Part shown: positions 10,519-22,940 of the stretch, in pieces
Layout of the letters: each line of letters starts with the position of its first letter
How positions within the stretch are numbered: position 1 is the first letter of the stretch
Assembly (NCBI RefSeq): GCF_040954645.1
Contig: NC_092808.1
Span: 12,329,883-12,393,882, forward strand
Reading direction: 5' to 3'
Length of the DNA: 64,000 nucleotides
From: Diabrotica undecimpunctata
Lineage: Eukaryota; Arthropoda; Insecta; Coleoptera; Chrysomelidae
Translations under genes and position numbers: made by a program
The notes under the pieces: generated by a model
Seen by the model: only the letters and a program-made list of their open reading frames with translations
Databases searched by the model: none
What the model was told of the DNA's origin: nothing

Positions 10519-11352
10519 CAATTTTTACGATAGCATTTATATATATCGATTAAATTTACGAGATATTTCTGTGAAAACAATATTATTTTTCGTCCCCTTG
10601 CTTTTTTCTAAATTCCTTCCATCTAAATAGAAAACAACCCAATCACACGCACACATCCACCAACCAATTTGGAGATTATCAACTCTAACAAAGTCTCCTT
10701 CTCGACGAATAACAGAAGAAAAAGGAGGAGAATAAAACGGAATGAAATGTATCGCAAGTAGACGTGGCCTTTATTCAATTAAACATCAATCAGAATTAGA
10801 AGCGATTAACGTAGAGGGTAATGGAGGTTGAGCGGAATACGACGCATCTAGAGGCTAACGATGACGACGTTTAACAGTGTTAGAGGGCGCAGGTGGCTTG
10901 TTTTTTGCGTGATTATTTTTAAGGTAATGCGATTTTCGAGAGTGTTAGAGACAGTTTGAATCGTGGTTTAAGACTGTGCAAGAATTAGATTCGGACGAGG
11001 AAACAGGAAGTGGATTGCACTATACATTAAGATAATTTGATAAGTTAAATAAGAATTTATTAAAAAAGGTAGTAGGACATTTTTTTGTTTGTTCCTAACA
11101 ATGTTAAAAACAGCTTTAAGACATTGTGCAAAAAGCTTTTTTCTTATTGCTACATATATACCTATTAGAGCAAATACTAAATAAATAGAAAATAAGGTAA
11201 TTTAAAGTAAGATCAGAATCAATATAATATGTGTATTCAATAATAAACGTGGTTACTAAATTAACTTTCTAGTTAGATATTATTTTCATAGCAGGATTTA
11301 AGTCTGGGACAATACACGGTCAGAAAAAAAGCTGGAAGAGAAGTGTCAGAAA
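10516..11352. other. Unassigned DNA
   Basis: No recognisable coding frame. The part from 10600 to 10990 is less AT-rich and looks unlike the transposon-derived surroundings, so it may be host sequence. I see nothing that names a function. Confidence 0.4.
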
Positions 11353-13245
11353 TTAGATAGAGTAAAGTGGGGTGTATAGCGACTGTGGGACTCCTGAGGA
11401 TGACACATATTGGTGAGAAAAGCAATTACCCACTTTTACTGTATTCTTTCTATCTGACAAATAAGATTTTAATAAATTAAAAGCTTTTCTTGAGAAACTA
11501 AACTGTACCAGTTTATTTAAAAGAATACAGTGATTTACCCTATCAAATGCTTTTTCGCAATCAGTATACAAAACGTCCAACTGTTCCCCTGCCTCAATAG
11601 CCTTAGCAATATGTTCAGAGAGAACACAGATATTAGTTACTGTTCATTTGTCTCTTACAAAACCATGCTGGAATTTGCTGATTTTACTCTTAACATGCTC
11701 ATATATCATCATAAAGAATACTTTCAAAAATTTTAGCAATACTATTTAACAGGCTGATAGGCCTGTAGTTTTGAATGTCATTTTTTTTATCTTTTTTATG
11801 TATTGGAGAAATTGTTGCCACTTTTCTGGAAAATATTCCTGTTCAATCGACATATTAAACAAAAACGCGAGAGGTTTAGCCAAGGGTTCGGCCATTCCCT
11901 TATAGATATAGGGTGGTATTTCATCAGGGTCTGTAGATTTTTTGGGTTTAAGTTTTTTAATACTATTTACATCTAATTCTGTGATATATTTAAAGGTAAA
12001 ATAACCCCACTCAGTACTTTGAGAATCACAATGTGTGCAGTCAGATGTATCATACACTGATGCAAAATATTTAGTAAAGGCACTCGCAATATCAAAAGGT
12101 GTATTAACTTGGATGTCATTTCTATGGAAATTCCACCATTCTTATATTTTGACTTAAAGAAAGTCCAGATTTTGTTTGGGTCAGCAAGTAAATTGTTTTT
12201 TAAGTGAACGTTTGTATAAGTTATGCTCATATTTAGTTTGGTTTTTAATATCAGTTCTTAAAAGCTGAAATTCAACACTCTTTGGGCTGCCTAAGACTTT
12301 ATTTAAACACAAACGATGCAGACTATTTTTCTTTTTAATTTTATGGATTAAATCTTGAGAAAACCAGTTTTGAAATCTGGTAGAGTAGCTGGCCCTTTTT
12401 TTGGCTTTAGGAATAGAACAATTTAAAAAGGTGTACATTTGACTATAAAAACATTAAATGTTAATAATAATGAGGACCAGTTAAACTGAAAAACTAAATG
12501 ATAAACATGCCAGTAGTTGAGCATAGTTGTATGTATATACCTTTTTGTTGCCTGGTAAATCAGCTACTTCACTTACTCTAATACTGAAGATGAGAGTAGA
12601 GTGATAGGAATCTTCAGCCACTAATGGACAGTCAGATTGCCACGATACAAACATCTATATTAGTCAGAGCAAAATCTAAAAATCTATTCATACAATTAGG
12701 AATATTATTTATTTGTTGTAAGTTGTTAATAATAAGAAACTGCTGCATCTGCACATTTTTATCAAAATCCAAAAAGCTGTTATCATTAAAATGGGATAAA
12801 TTAAAATCTCCTAGTAACATCACATTTGAGTTTTTTGATAATAAAATATTCAGAAACAAATTAAAATAATTTTCATACATCACATCAGTTTTAGCTATAA
12901 AATACACAACGGAAACATAAAGGGTAACTTTAATCTTTGGTCTGACCTATCTTTCCTAAACACTGTGTACCTATTGTCGAAAAGTTCGGAATCAAAAATA
13001 CCCTCATTAAGCCATGTCTCAGTAAGGGCAATTATGTCATAGTTTTCAGTTAGAGCTTCAGCATATATTGTATTGGTTTTGGTTCTTAAACCACGTACAT
13101 TTTGATAGTCTATTGACATCAGTTTCTTTGGTGTATTAATGTTTATATAACTTACTATTCGTGTTGATTGAGAGGGTCCGTTTATTTTTCTGTCCGCACC
13201 TTCCTCTTCATAAAAAACCGGGAAACTACTGCACCACTAGGCCAC
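11353..13245 (-). pseudogene. Jockey/CR1-like LINE: endonuclease plus half of the reverse transcriptase
   Basis: Reading 5' to 3' on the minus strand: AP-type endonuclease start DYQNVRGLRTKTNTIYAEAL with the catalytic-glutamate segment ALTETWL (about 13100-12960), then MLLGDFNLSHF and RFLDFALTNIDV (about 12820-12650). A linker with FQNWFSQDLIHKIKKKNSLH follows. Then come reverse transcriptase motifs KPKKSTDPDEIP and FPEKWQ, QHGFV, and VLYTDCEKAFDRVNH with SSSGVPQS near 11385. The sequence stops before the F/YADD catalytic motif. Several frameshifts break it. Loss of the 3' half is unusual, because reverse transcription normally truncates the 5' end. Confidence 0.85.
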
Positions 13246-13534
13246 ACTTCTCTATTCCAAACCTTTCTGTAATTATCTTGGTAAACATTGAGGAATAAAT
13301 GGGTCTGTGTGTTTCGACTCAACAGACTCGCAGGTCACTTGTACCTGTCACTTGTCACGTGTTATTTTGACAGTCAAAACATACCATTAAAAGATGTCAC
13401 AAACAAAATTTTAACTATCCTAACTAAATTTTAAAATGTATTTTGTCCATTATTTTACATATTATATTTTATATGTGTGTTTTTAATGTTAAGTGTCATA
13501 GTTTTATACAAATAATCTCAACGACTATGTCTTG

Positions 13535-13580
13535 AAGAAAAAATAAAACAATTCCGAAAGCTAGACCAAAAGTCAAAAGA
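13535..13580 (+). ncRNA. Degenerate CTGAAGA/GAAA stem motif
   Basis: The order is GTC, TTGAAGA, an AT-rich insert ending in ATTCC, GAAA, GCTA, then GAC, so the closing stem GTC/GAC is intact. Stem II is nearly lost. The downstream GACCAAAA resembles GGCAAAA at 10323 and 32517, and a (TA)n tract follows about 105 bases later. Confidence 0.35.
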
Positions 13581-13675
13581 GTGTTTCTGTAACATCCCGG
13601 CCAAACCTTCTGACTGCAGCCCTAATAAACTGTGTTGTTTGTTTATATCGACAGTCGATAATATCCAGTATTTCT

Positions 13676-13677
<2 letters not shown>

Positions 13678-13725
<48 letters not shown>
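13678..13725. repeat. (TA)n microsatellite
   Basis: About 24 TA units, preceded by TTTCTTG. It may be the tail of the unit carrying the motif at 13535. Confidence 0.95.
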
Positions 13726-13727
<2 letters not shown>

Positions 13728-15597
13728 ACGTGATTATTTTGACCAAAAAACAATTTATAAGTATGTTGGAAGTATCGGGTATGTGGTCTATATTAAATAA
13801 AAATCTTTGTTTTTTCTAAAGCTCAATATTTCGTAGCTTTATATATATGTACGTATACCTGACTTTGGTCAATTGTATCTGGAGTTTGGTGGCTTCCTAG
13901 CTCTCCAGCTGTCATAGATATATTTTGCTTCATATATCACATATGAAGTGAGAATGATTCCATCGCCAGCAATAGTTGTAATCGTAACTGACACGAACGC
14001 TTTTGTAGAGTCCATAAAAAGTACTTTATCTGGAGAAAAAAAAGTAAAACAATATCCCCTGTAACATTTGAAAAAGGCAAAAGTATTATTAACGATTACA
14101 AAGAAGATTACAATCATATAGAAAGGAACGACTCACAAAAAAGTCATTGACTAACGAACAAACGAGGCAGACCACCTACAACATGCCTGCATGGAATCAT
14201 CAAAGCAATGTCAGAAATAAATTTAAGTAAATTAAAGAAAATATTTTTTAAGAAAAAATCGTATATAGGTGTCATTATAACTCAAAATATCAATATTAAT
14301 CAGTATATGACTCATCATTTTTCTTTTCCTATTCCAATTTCCATATTTTTCAGTAGAAAGCTTAATTAGCAAGGTTTTTATGACACGATTTAAAGATATC
14401 TTAATAGTTAAACGAAATCTCCTACGATTTCTCTTCTTGACTTCTTTATAACCCTATTATTTAAAACAAGGCCATCTCTGCGAATTATCTCGTTGACAAC
14501 CCTGTAGGTGGGTTAGTAAAACGCAACGCTCGGAGACATATCTCACTTTCGCATCATCAAAGCATACTCGGAATTATGCAAGGACTTTTAAAAAGCTAAA
14601 AACAGAATGCCGTATCGTTCTCGTATTATCTAGCTTTTGTTTTAAATATCACAAAGCGTCATGCACGAGTCGCAGTAGGCTCAGCTTAGTGTCGTCATCT
14701 TTTGTTTCCGCCACTTGCGTTCCTGATGCCTTTGAGGCATCACCAGCAGGCTAAACGGCAAGAACGTGCTTTTACTTTTTCTAAAGGGAGGAGAAGATCC
14801 GATTTAGGCTTCGCTTGGAATATTTAAATGTAATATGTATTGAAATATTTGATTAAAAAGAAAAAAATCAAAATCAAAATATCAAAAATGATACCTAACC
14901 TAGAATAATAAACTAGATGACCCTTTACCCAAAAATACGTGTATCTACACTTAAACTAAAACAATGATCAATTCACGTCCTATTTCGCTTTTTGTCAACT
15001 TTCATATCTGACAGAACAAGCTAGGATTAATCTTATTAGCAAACCACTGACGTTGGTTTTATTAACAAACAACTGATCATTGGATCATAGTTACGGTGAC
15101 CATATATATTTTTTGAAAAAAAAGTACAAAAATACAAAAATGTAGTAAAAACACAAAATGTTTTTTTTTATTGGACAATCATAACTTTTTGGCATTGAAA
15201 ATAAAGAATAAACTATGCTAAGCATTAAAACAATATGTTGCTAAACAGTAAAAAATTATATCAATTAAACTAAACATTTTATTAACTTTATAAAAGCAAA
15301 AATTCTGTAATTAAGAGTTTTTAGATAAGGGACCTCATAGGGAATAGCCTCATCTTCTTCAGGTTTTTTGTACCATTTATATTTTTAGGAACTTAAAATT
15401 AATTTAAGAAGGTCCGGCTTCAACTGAAGCAAATGAAACAGACAGAATGTATGTTTCTGTCTCCGGTTTCCGTACATAATGTAGCTTCGCTTATTTTTAA
15501 AGAAATTTTAAAGTGGTTTTCCTTGTGTATTGTAGTGTGATGTCTAATTTTATGTTTATAACATTTTATTCTTGTTGGATAGGCTGCAATTGACGAA
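13726..15597. other. Unassigned 1.9 kb
   Basis: The 82-codon minus frame at 13869-14117 has no recognised motif. Near 14145-14180 the plus strand reads RGRPPTTCL, reminiscent of the arginine-rich end of LINE proteins, but too short to call. A strong hairpin at 14721-14750 is listed separately. Confidence 0.4.
14721..14750. repeat. Short perfect hairpin
   Basis: TGATGCCT (14724-14731) and AGGCATCA (14735-14742) form 8-bp arms across a 3-base loop, within a GC-richer patch. No protein context explains it. Confidence 0.5.
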
Positions 15598-15638
15598 ATG
15601 CCTCTGAAGATGCTCTAGGGAGCGAAAGTACTTGGGCA
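15598..15638 (+). ncRNA. CTGAAGA/GAAA stem motif (hammerhead-like)
   Basis: The order is TGCC, T, CTGAAGA (15604-15610), T, stem II GCTC/GAGC (15612-15615 with 15620-15623, loop TAGG), GAAA (15624-15627), GTACTTG, then GGCA pairing with TGCC. Same architecture as 5049, 10323 and 32517 with different stem II bases. Confidence 0.5.
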
Positions 15639-15683
15639 ATATTAAATTAATAAAACTGTTCTCGATATCCGCCTTTTATTTGA

Positions 15684-15882
15684 TCAAAGTTCATTTATTC
15701 GAGAATTCAACCTTATATCAATTTTATAATTTTTGTTACATCTCACACTAATCCATTTTTCTGGATTAATTCCTTCAAAAAGGTAGACTAGTTTTAAAAT
15801 TTCACTTACAATGACATCTTCTCCAGGGGTTTTGTTATTCTTCATACCTTTTAACGCTGATTCAATTTTCTCTTCGGTTATA
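15684..15882 (-). pseudogene. RTE-like LINE fragment, start of reverse transcriptase
   Basis: The minus strand reads ITEEKIESALKGMKNNKTPG followed by EDVIVSEILKL. This is the first reverse transcriptase segment (the K-x-P-G-x-D region) of RTE-like LINEs. The frame continues upstream into the inserted transposon that begins at 15885, so the fragment was the target of that insertion. No other part of the polymerase is present. Confidence 0.7.
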
Positions 15883-15884
15883 TA

Positions 15885-18163
15885 CAGGGTGGTCCTTAAG
15901 TAATTGTACAAAAAGAAACAGTAGATTATACACTTTAAAATATTACGATTTAAGCTAAATTGCTTTTATAAAATGTTGATATTAAGAAAGATACAGGGTG
16001 TTAAAGTGCAAATTAAAAATTTTATTTTTGGCTATAACTTTCATGTTTGTAAACATTTATGCATAAAAATTTACAACTGAATACTTTTAAATATGAGTAA
16101 TTATAATTTGATGCACACTTTGATGTAGCGGATAGAGGGCGCCACATATGCCACATATGTGGCATAAATTTGCACTTAACTTTTTTGCTCTTTGAGTGAA
16201 CTGTATTTGTGATACAAAATATTAAAGATACATTATTTCAACAAAAAAAGGTATACCTGTTAATAACTTTTAAACTCAATAGTTTTCGAGATAATCGCAT
16301 TTTACAAATCAGCTGCATATTTCTGAGTTAAGGCAATTATCCCAGGCAACGAAGGAAAAATAGACAAAAACATTAATAAATCTAAATTTTGGTATAAAAT
16401 ACCAATAACTAAATTTAATAGTTAACGAAATATTAAATAAAATAAATATATCAGCAGGATAATTAATAATAGGATGTGACAAAAAACAGAATAATAGGAT
16501 TTTACATCAAACATTTTATATTTTATGTTAAATTAAAGTCGTAATCAAAACATTTTGTTTACAAACCAAATTAAGAAATAGTTAAACTAAATTACTAAAC
16601 TTTTTGTTAAAGTAAGTGTTCGATATGTCTACCATTTTCATTAATTCATTTGTCAATATATTCCATAAAAATCATCTCATATTAAATAGCATCATTGGTT
16701 CTAAAGAAACTGTTGCAGTGTTTATTTCTTCCCATATTTGGTTGCAAATGTTTATGGCATTCTTATAGACACGTTGTTTTAATACGCCCCATACACCAAA
16801 ATCAAGCGGATTAAATTCTGGGCTACGTGGTGACTATAATGTATAATGGACGAATCTATATCCAAATCTTATAGTATATTATGTCGCAAAGGTTAAATAA
16901 TGTATTAAACTGTGATGTATCTCATTCATTGGTTACTTAGATACACTCATATAAGCTTACGAGTAACTATAATTACATATCGAACAAATGGACTATTATG
17001 ATAATGATGATAATATTATGAACTAACGAACTAATATTATGCTGAACTAAATTGCCTGTTTGTTTACTATATTTATAACAATATCGGTTATTAGGCCAAC
17101 GATGATGTTTTTGTAAAAATGCTGAGTCTTTAAGGTAAGATTTGTAGCAAAAGTATTATGAAACAAGACACGTGTGTTATTTCATACCTGTGCTTTAGTT
17201 TCCATTTGTCATAATAAAAATGGGTAAACAACAATTTACGTAATGAATAATAAGTATTATTTTGGGTTTTTTTATAAATTAAATAATTATATCAATATCT
17301 CACCACATTGCCAAGGAATATGACTGCCACGTCCAATCCAACGTTCAGAAAAGGTATATTTAACTATGTTCTCAACGCCTTCTCTCTAGAATGTGGTGGT
17401 GTACCATCTTACATAAACCATATATTTTGGTTTTTCAGCATTTTACAATAGGGAAAAAGTAATACAACGCCAGTAGGTATAGAAATTTAAGAAGCGATAG
17501 AAAAGGGAAATTGTATACATGATGACGGCCAGCGTCTGAATACGGACACGGCACCTAAAGAAGAAGATGAAGAATATTTTCTCCAATAAGACATTTAGCA
17601 GCCATAACAAAAATTTTGTAATGTTACATTATCATCTTTAAGTTGTTTTAATAAGAATAAACTATGAATTATGCTTATCTACAGGTATTGAGTGCTTTAC
17701 CGCACAAATATCACAACTAAGAATTATGAGGCAGCTGACTTATAAAATGCGATTATCTCGAAAACGGTTAAATTTTGAGGTTACTAACAAGTATACCTTT
17801 TCTTTGTAAAAATAATGTATGTTTAATATTTTTTAACACAAATAGAGGTAACTTTAAGAGCAAAAAAGTTAAGCGCAAGTCTATGCCACACCTGTGGCAT
17901 ATGTGGCGCCATCTATCAGTAACATTAATTTATGTATAAAATTATAATTTATCCTACTTAAAAGCGTCCAATTATAAATTTTTGTCCAAAAATATTTACA
18001 AACGTAAAAGTTATAGCGAAAAATAGAATTTTAAATTTCCACTTTAACACCCTGTATCTTTCTTAATATCAACATTTTATTAAAGCAAGTTGGCTTGAAT
18101 CGTAATATTTTAAAGTACAGAATCTATGGTTTCTGTTTGTACAATTACTTTAGGACCACCCTG
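15885..18163 (-). mobile_element. mariner-like element with ~435-bp inverted repeats and doubled ends
   Basis: The ends are CAGGGTGGTCC (15885) and GGACCACCCTG (18163), each flanked by TA, the expected target duplication. Left arm 15885-16319 and right arm 17731-18163 match throughout as inverted copies. Each arm contains, about 107 bases in, a second terminus-like string TACAGGGTGTTAAAGTG (15992 and, reversed, near 18055). Each arm also has a GCCACA-TGTGGC palindrome. A transposase relic on the minus strand fills the centre. The target was an RTE-like fragment. Confidence 0.85.
16625..17470 (-). pseudogene. mariner-superfamily transposase relic
   Basis: On the minus strand near 17440-17290 the reading is DGTPPHS in one frame, then KYTFSERWIGRGSHIPW in another. 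After an interruption of about 430 bases it resumes at 16840 with RSPEFNPLDFGVWGVLKQRV and ICNQIWEEINTA. In the family that reads Q-D-G-A-P-P-H, then N-R-W-I-G-R-G, then S-P-D-L-x-P-L-D, these are the second and third catalytic blocks. DGTPPH supplies the second aspartate and NPLD the third. The insert at about 16850-17280 and several frame breaks make it non-functional. Near 17500-17570 the plus strand ends in GAAGAAGATGAAGAA, possibly an RTE tail. Confidence 0.65.
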
Positions 18164-18169
18164 TATAGA

Positions 18170-19311
18170 AATTCATCCGATTCTTGATTTTATCCGATTA
18201 AGTTGATGAAGTTGAAGTTTAAGTTATCCGCGACCAGATTTCTCAATCATTTATTAACTTATTTTAAGCCTGCTTTAAGTCCATGTACGGATTATATTAT
18301 CTGTACAGTATTGATCTAACTTTGTTAATCTTCATCATATGAACTATTTAATTTAATCATATCCTCTACATAGGTGCCTCAATAATCTTTGCAGTAGTGT
18401 GCTGTCGAGTTACTAATTCGGATATTTCAGAAATCAAAGAGAAACAATAATTGAACCATTCGTATTTCCTACTTTATAAAAAAAACCCTATTTTGTGCTG
18501 TATTATAATAATTACCGTTTGGCTTCTCTTTTTCTACAAAGAGAAACTTAAATAGTCTGTTACAGCTACCGTGACAGGGTCTCTTGGGAGGATGCATTAC
18601 TGAAATGAAGAATATTCAGCGGCATTCAAAATGTTTTTGTTGCATAAAAAACCGTAGTCAATTACTTTGCATAATCCACTTAATAGTAATCATTGAGATT
18701 AGAAGGTTCAAGAGATTTTTTTATGAAGGAATACAAATTAACAAATATTTTATTGTTTTTAATTAACATTTAATGTTTATTGCAGTCTGTGTTACCATAA
18801 ACAATAAACAATATCTATAATATTGTTTGTTTGTTTATTATTCTTAAGTTTCTGATTCTTTTATTCAATATAAAAAAGTTTACAATAAGTAAGTTGACAA
18901 AGTCTATCATATTAATTACAAGGCTTGTTCAATTCTATTTATTGATAAATACAAGATGGCCAAAATGTCTCGTTACAGTATTGAATCGTTTTTGTTATAC
19001 AGAGGGAAAAATAATACCACAATTTTATTTGTGAGTTATTTATTAATTATTTATATATCTACCTTATATACCTTCATTGTAGCAACACAAACTGATACAC
19101 GGCATGTTCGTATGTTCATCCGTCTCAGCACGTCCGGAGTCACTGACGTTAAAACTTGGCGAACTCAGTTCGTTTTCACTACGTCTTCACTACGTTTCTA
19201 ACCTCTTTAATGAAACCTCATAGTGCATTATTCAGCGTTGTCAAATCTGGACTTCTTGGAAGCCAAGGTATTGGTGCAGGACAGTTTAAAGAAGCTCATT
19301 GAAGATTTCAT
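18170..19311. other. Unassigned AT-rich DNA
   Basis: Frames at 18584-19201 show no recognised motif. A patch around 19095-19195 is less AT-rich. I see no element boundary. Confidence 0.45.
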
Positions 19312-19315
19312 TTAA

Positions 19316-19900
19316 CCCTTTGAGGCTGGAATTAATTTTCTTAAGAAAAACAAAGGTTTAATGATTTTTGTGTATTTATTAGTGTTCATTGAACTTTTAA
19401 ACACATTTTTAATCTTTTCAGGATAACTGATATCCCTACAGGATATGGTTACCACTGGTAACCACTAGGCGCTAACCCAAAAAGAAAAAAACAAAAAGTG
19501 AATTCCTCACGTACAAATTTGTTTGGAAAACAATGTGTTTAATGAGCTCCTCAGGAAATAAGTGTATGAGCATATCTGTAGGACTTTCAATGGTCTCGGG
19601 TACATTTGGTCCAGTTTCTTCCCGAAACTCCTTGATTTAATTCACGTGTGAAACGTCAAATACCATTTTATAATCTCTTTTTTGAGTCTACTTTGACTTT
19701 GCCTCAGATGCAAGTCGTCATCACTTCCTCCATCTTTGTTTTGTTGAGGGACAATATTTTCTGTGTCCGGATTACTGTTTTCTAAAACTTCCAGCTCATC
19801 GTTTATCATGATGAAGACATTCTCCAAATCTGAAGTCACTGATTCAGCATCACTTGGTATTTTATCCGATAATGTCTCAAAGTGGAGTAGATTCATATTT
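19316..19900 (-). pseudogene. piggyBac-like transposase, N-terminal fragment
   Basis: The minus strand starts with an acidic leader (SDLENVFIMINDELEVLE, DGGSDDDLHLRQSQSR). Downstream of a stop it continues FREETGPNVPETIESPTD, LIHLFPEELIKHIV and QTNLYV. The layout of an acidic region followed by G-P, S-P-x-D and the I-V-x-x-T-N-x-Y-A box is the start of piggyBac (DDE_Tnp_1_7) transposases. The rest of the protein is absent. At 19312 a TTAA followed by CCCTTTGAGG could be the 3' terminus, as piggyBac inserts at TTAA, but no matching opposite end was found. Confidence 0.65.
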
Positions 19901-19969
19901 TCTAAGTCGCTTACGGACCAGTGTGTCTTTGATTCTAGAAAAAAAATTGCTCCAAGTGTCTAGTGGTTA

Positions 19970-21845
19970 CCAACCAAAACCGGCAAAGTCACATCAGATA
20001 CACTTTTTATTCTTTTTATGTTACTACATTATCTAAATAATATACTACCCACCTGACATTTTTGAGACGCGTTTTATAAGAAAAACCACTCGAAATAAAT
20101 AAATACACTTTTATTTTATTTTAGTTTTATTTTATACAACCCAATTTATTCAAACCAGGTCTGGTCTATACAAGCAACGCCCACAACACCAAATGAATAG
20201 CTAGAAGTTTATATATATTTAAGCTAAACGACTACTACTTTTTTTAAGGGGAAATTCATTCATCCTCAGGTCTGGGGGGATTCTTTCCATGTTATTGATA
20301 CCTAGATGATCTAATATGCGGGAATACTTCTATTTGCATGGTCTTATACAAATTTTAGATTTTGGATTTATCATAGAAGTTGTTTTATTTACTATATTTA
20401 ATAAATTATTCTAGAAAATAATTAAGAGACAATAAAAACACCCTGTAAATAAACTGCTTGTCGTTGTTTCTAACATATTATCCATTATCCAATTTTCTTA
20501 CAAAACCTTATTAATAAATACATTCCGATAGTGTCCATTTTCATTTGATTCATCTAAGCTCGATCGGTGTCCATTAATCTACATAGAAACAGCCAGCATG
20601 GGGCACGACCTCTAAGTGTATTAAAACACACGAGGGCAACAAGGAGAGAAAATTAAGGGCCATCCTAGTAATGGGATGGGAAAATAAAGTGAAGAGGATG
20701 AATTTTTGGTGTATGGAAAAGTACGAAAAGTCTGAAAAGCTTGTTCTTTTCAATCAATCATGATGGAAACCGGAGATAGAGTCGAAAACATACAGGTTGA
20801 ATTTCAAAAAGCACTCGATAGATATTTATGACCCAGGAGAATTTTCGTTGAAAATGTATGTGTATGTATACGTTGTTTTGCCATTAGAAGGGCTTAGTCG
20901 AAGGGTAAGGGTGTCAATACTAATGCACCCTTTATTTATATTTGCTAGGTAGATAAATTTGCTGAATAGGGTAGGGCTCTCTTGCTGTGGAATTTTAGTT
21001 CGAACCTATGGGTTTGAAAGGTCTATATTTTTAATAGAAAAAATTAATCCACATTTAATATTACCATCAAAACAAACATTTTTTACTGGCTTACTAGAAG
21101 CATCCATACTTCACAGCTTTTATTGGTGTCGGTCTAAACGTTGTCTTAAAAATTATCTTTATGATATTGATCACGAATTAATATTGATATTAGATTAGGT
21201 AAATATTATGTAACGTTATAAACTTCACAACTTTATTAGCTTATATTTAAATAATTATTTTATTTTAATTTCTTTATTAATTCATTAATTACTTTACATT
21301 TAGTTACTTTTTTACTATTTTTTCTTCAAAAAGTAGTTGGCGCCCTCTGTCTTTCTTTTCTTTCTCTTTCTGTCCCGTAGAATAAATATTCGCCCTCTCT
21401 CTTTCGGTCCGGTAGACTAGATATTCTACCCATGTTGACAGAAAAGCTATTCTATCATAGTCTTACGTCCTATGTCATCTTTGCTAACTTCATTTCAATC
21501 TCCCACTTAGTTTCTGTCAATCAGCTTTTCTGACATAGTGGGATATGTTTTTTGCCTGTTTTTAAAATTTATAAAAGAAGGCAAAAAATATTATAAGCTT
21601 CATTTTATGGTCTACAACATTCTCTTGGATTTATTGGCGGCTTTATTGACGATTCTATTCAAGACCATATTTTATTGACCATATCCACGTGTTTATTAAC
21701 AATTTTATTTAAGACCATTGGAGGACCTAACCTAAAGTCTAATCAAATCATGAAAATTTATTGACCATTTGAGGACCTAACCACAGGACTTAACTAAACT
21801 TAATCATGAGGCTACATCCACATGTTACAACTGCAGCTCTCCGGA
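19970..21845. other. Unassigned 1.9 kb
   Basis: The 79-codon plus frame at 20959-21198 and other short frames carry no recognised motif. Pyrimidine-rich short repeats occur at 21340-21415. A lone CAGGGTGT terminus-like string occurs reversed near 20440. Confidence 0.4.
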
Positions 21846-21849
21846 GGAC

Positions 21850-22015
21850 ATGAGAACATGTAACAAATACGGCCTAAAACTAAATTGGAAGAAGACAAAA
21901 ATAATGATCATTCTAAGAATACCAACATAAACGTCCAAATTACAATAGGCGATACACCGTTAGAAAGAGTAGAAAAAATATGCTATTTGGACTGCAATAT
22001 TATCCTTAATATTGG
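21850..22015 (+). pseudogene. RTE-like LINE fragment after the catalytic motif
   Basis: In one frame the plus strand reads YGLKLNWKKTKIMII, in another INVQITIGDTPLERVEKICY and LDCNI. The pattern Y-G-L-x-x-x-x-x-K-T-K-x-M, then L-E-x-V-x-x-x-x-Y-L-G-x-x-I lies just beyond the F/YADD motif in this LINE family. The fragment is only about 55 codons and is frameshifted. It abuts the end of a piggyBac relic at about 22045. Confidence 0.65.
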
Positions 22016-22044
22016 GATATCCTTGGGATCACAGCTACGAAATA

Positions 22045-22940
22045 AAATCTCATTTGGTTTGTTTTTGCGATTGGTTCCTAGTAAAGTAACAGTAACAGGA
22101 ACAGTATTGAAAAAGTTATGAGTGGTAATGGCTCGCTTGTTGTTATGGTATGCTTTTGCTAAATCGGTTACTACTCGATAGCCTTGGTTTTTCTCTGGTT
22201 AACCTCCAGGATACTTGCCAGTGAGTACTTAAAGGTTGCATAAATAAGAAGTCTTGGTATCAGCAGCTGCCCAAATACCTGGTTTCGATGTAATGAATTG
22301 TCGAAAAGGATATTTTCCTCGAAAGGAAACTAATTATTCATCAATTGTTATACATTTATATGACTCGAAGGCTTTTAGACAGTTTCTAACAAACATATTC
22401 GAAATTTCTCTAAATATAGCAAGTTTATCTGTTTCTTTCCTTTTTTCTCGGGTACTCTTGTCATCAAATCTCCAAAATATCGAAATTTGTTCAAATCTGT
22501 CTTCTTCAATTCTTCTCTTATAAGCGGAGTCCATTACTTTGCATTAGTAGGCTTTCTTATTTCGGTCATCAAAATATATATATCTGCTTCCTCATTTGTG
22601 TAACCACAAATTATGTCTTTTATTTCTATTGTTATAAATAAATTAAATATTTTTACAAATGTATTGGCACTAATACTATACTGAGTGATACCTAGACGAT
22701 CATCAACTATGTTTTTCAGTAACCTTGTTGTTCAAGGAAAGGGACAAAACCATTGCATTTCGGATTTTGCGGCTGCAAATTGCATTTGGTGATGAACTGC
22801 CTCATCTATGTTACATTCATCAACTCCTTTTGGTTCCTGGTCTGAGTGCTTTTCACTTTGATCTGTTTCTAAACTCAAGTCTTTAAAATCCTGATTATCT
22901 TTGTTTTCTGCAACTTCATCATAATCCATTTCTGAGACAT
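22045..22940 (-). pseudogene. piggyBac-like transposase
   Basis: From the N-terminal side (22929): acidic segment DQSEKHSDQEPKGVDE, then MQWFCPFP, FVKIFNLFITIEIKDII, GYTNEEADIY and FWRFDDKSTREKRKETDKLA. Then come RNCLKAFESYKCITIDE, LVSFRGKYPF, WAAADTKTSYLCNL, PEKNQGYRVVTDLAKAYHN, TTHNFF and LLGTNRKNKPNEI. This order, with R-F-D-D-K, T-I-D-E-x-L-V-x-F-R-G and G-T-x-R-K-N-K, is diagnostic of piggyBac. Two or three stops and a frameshift interrupt it, and the C-terminus is missing. A possible right terminus lies at 23260-23299. Confidence 0.85.

Noticed and set aside
20425..20448. CAGGGTGT-type transposon end, and a second near 61791
   Set aside because: Only one end is present in each case, with no partner or transposase, so no element can be called.
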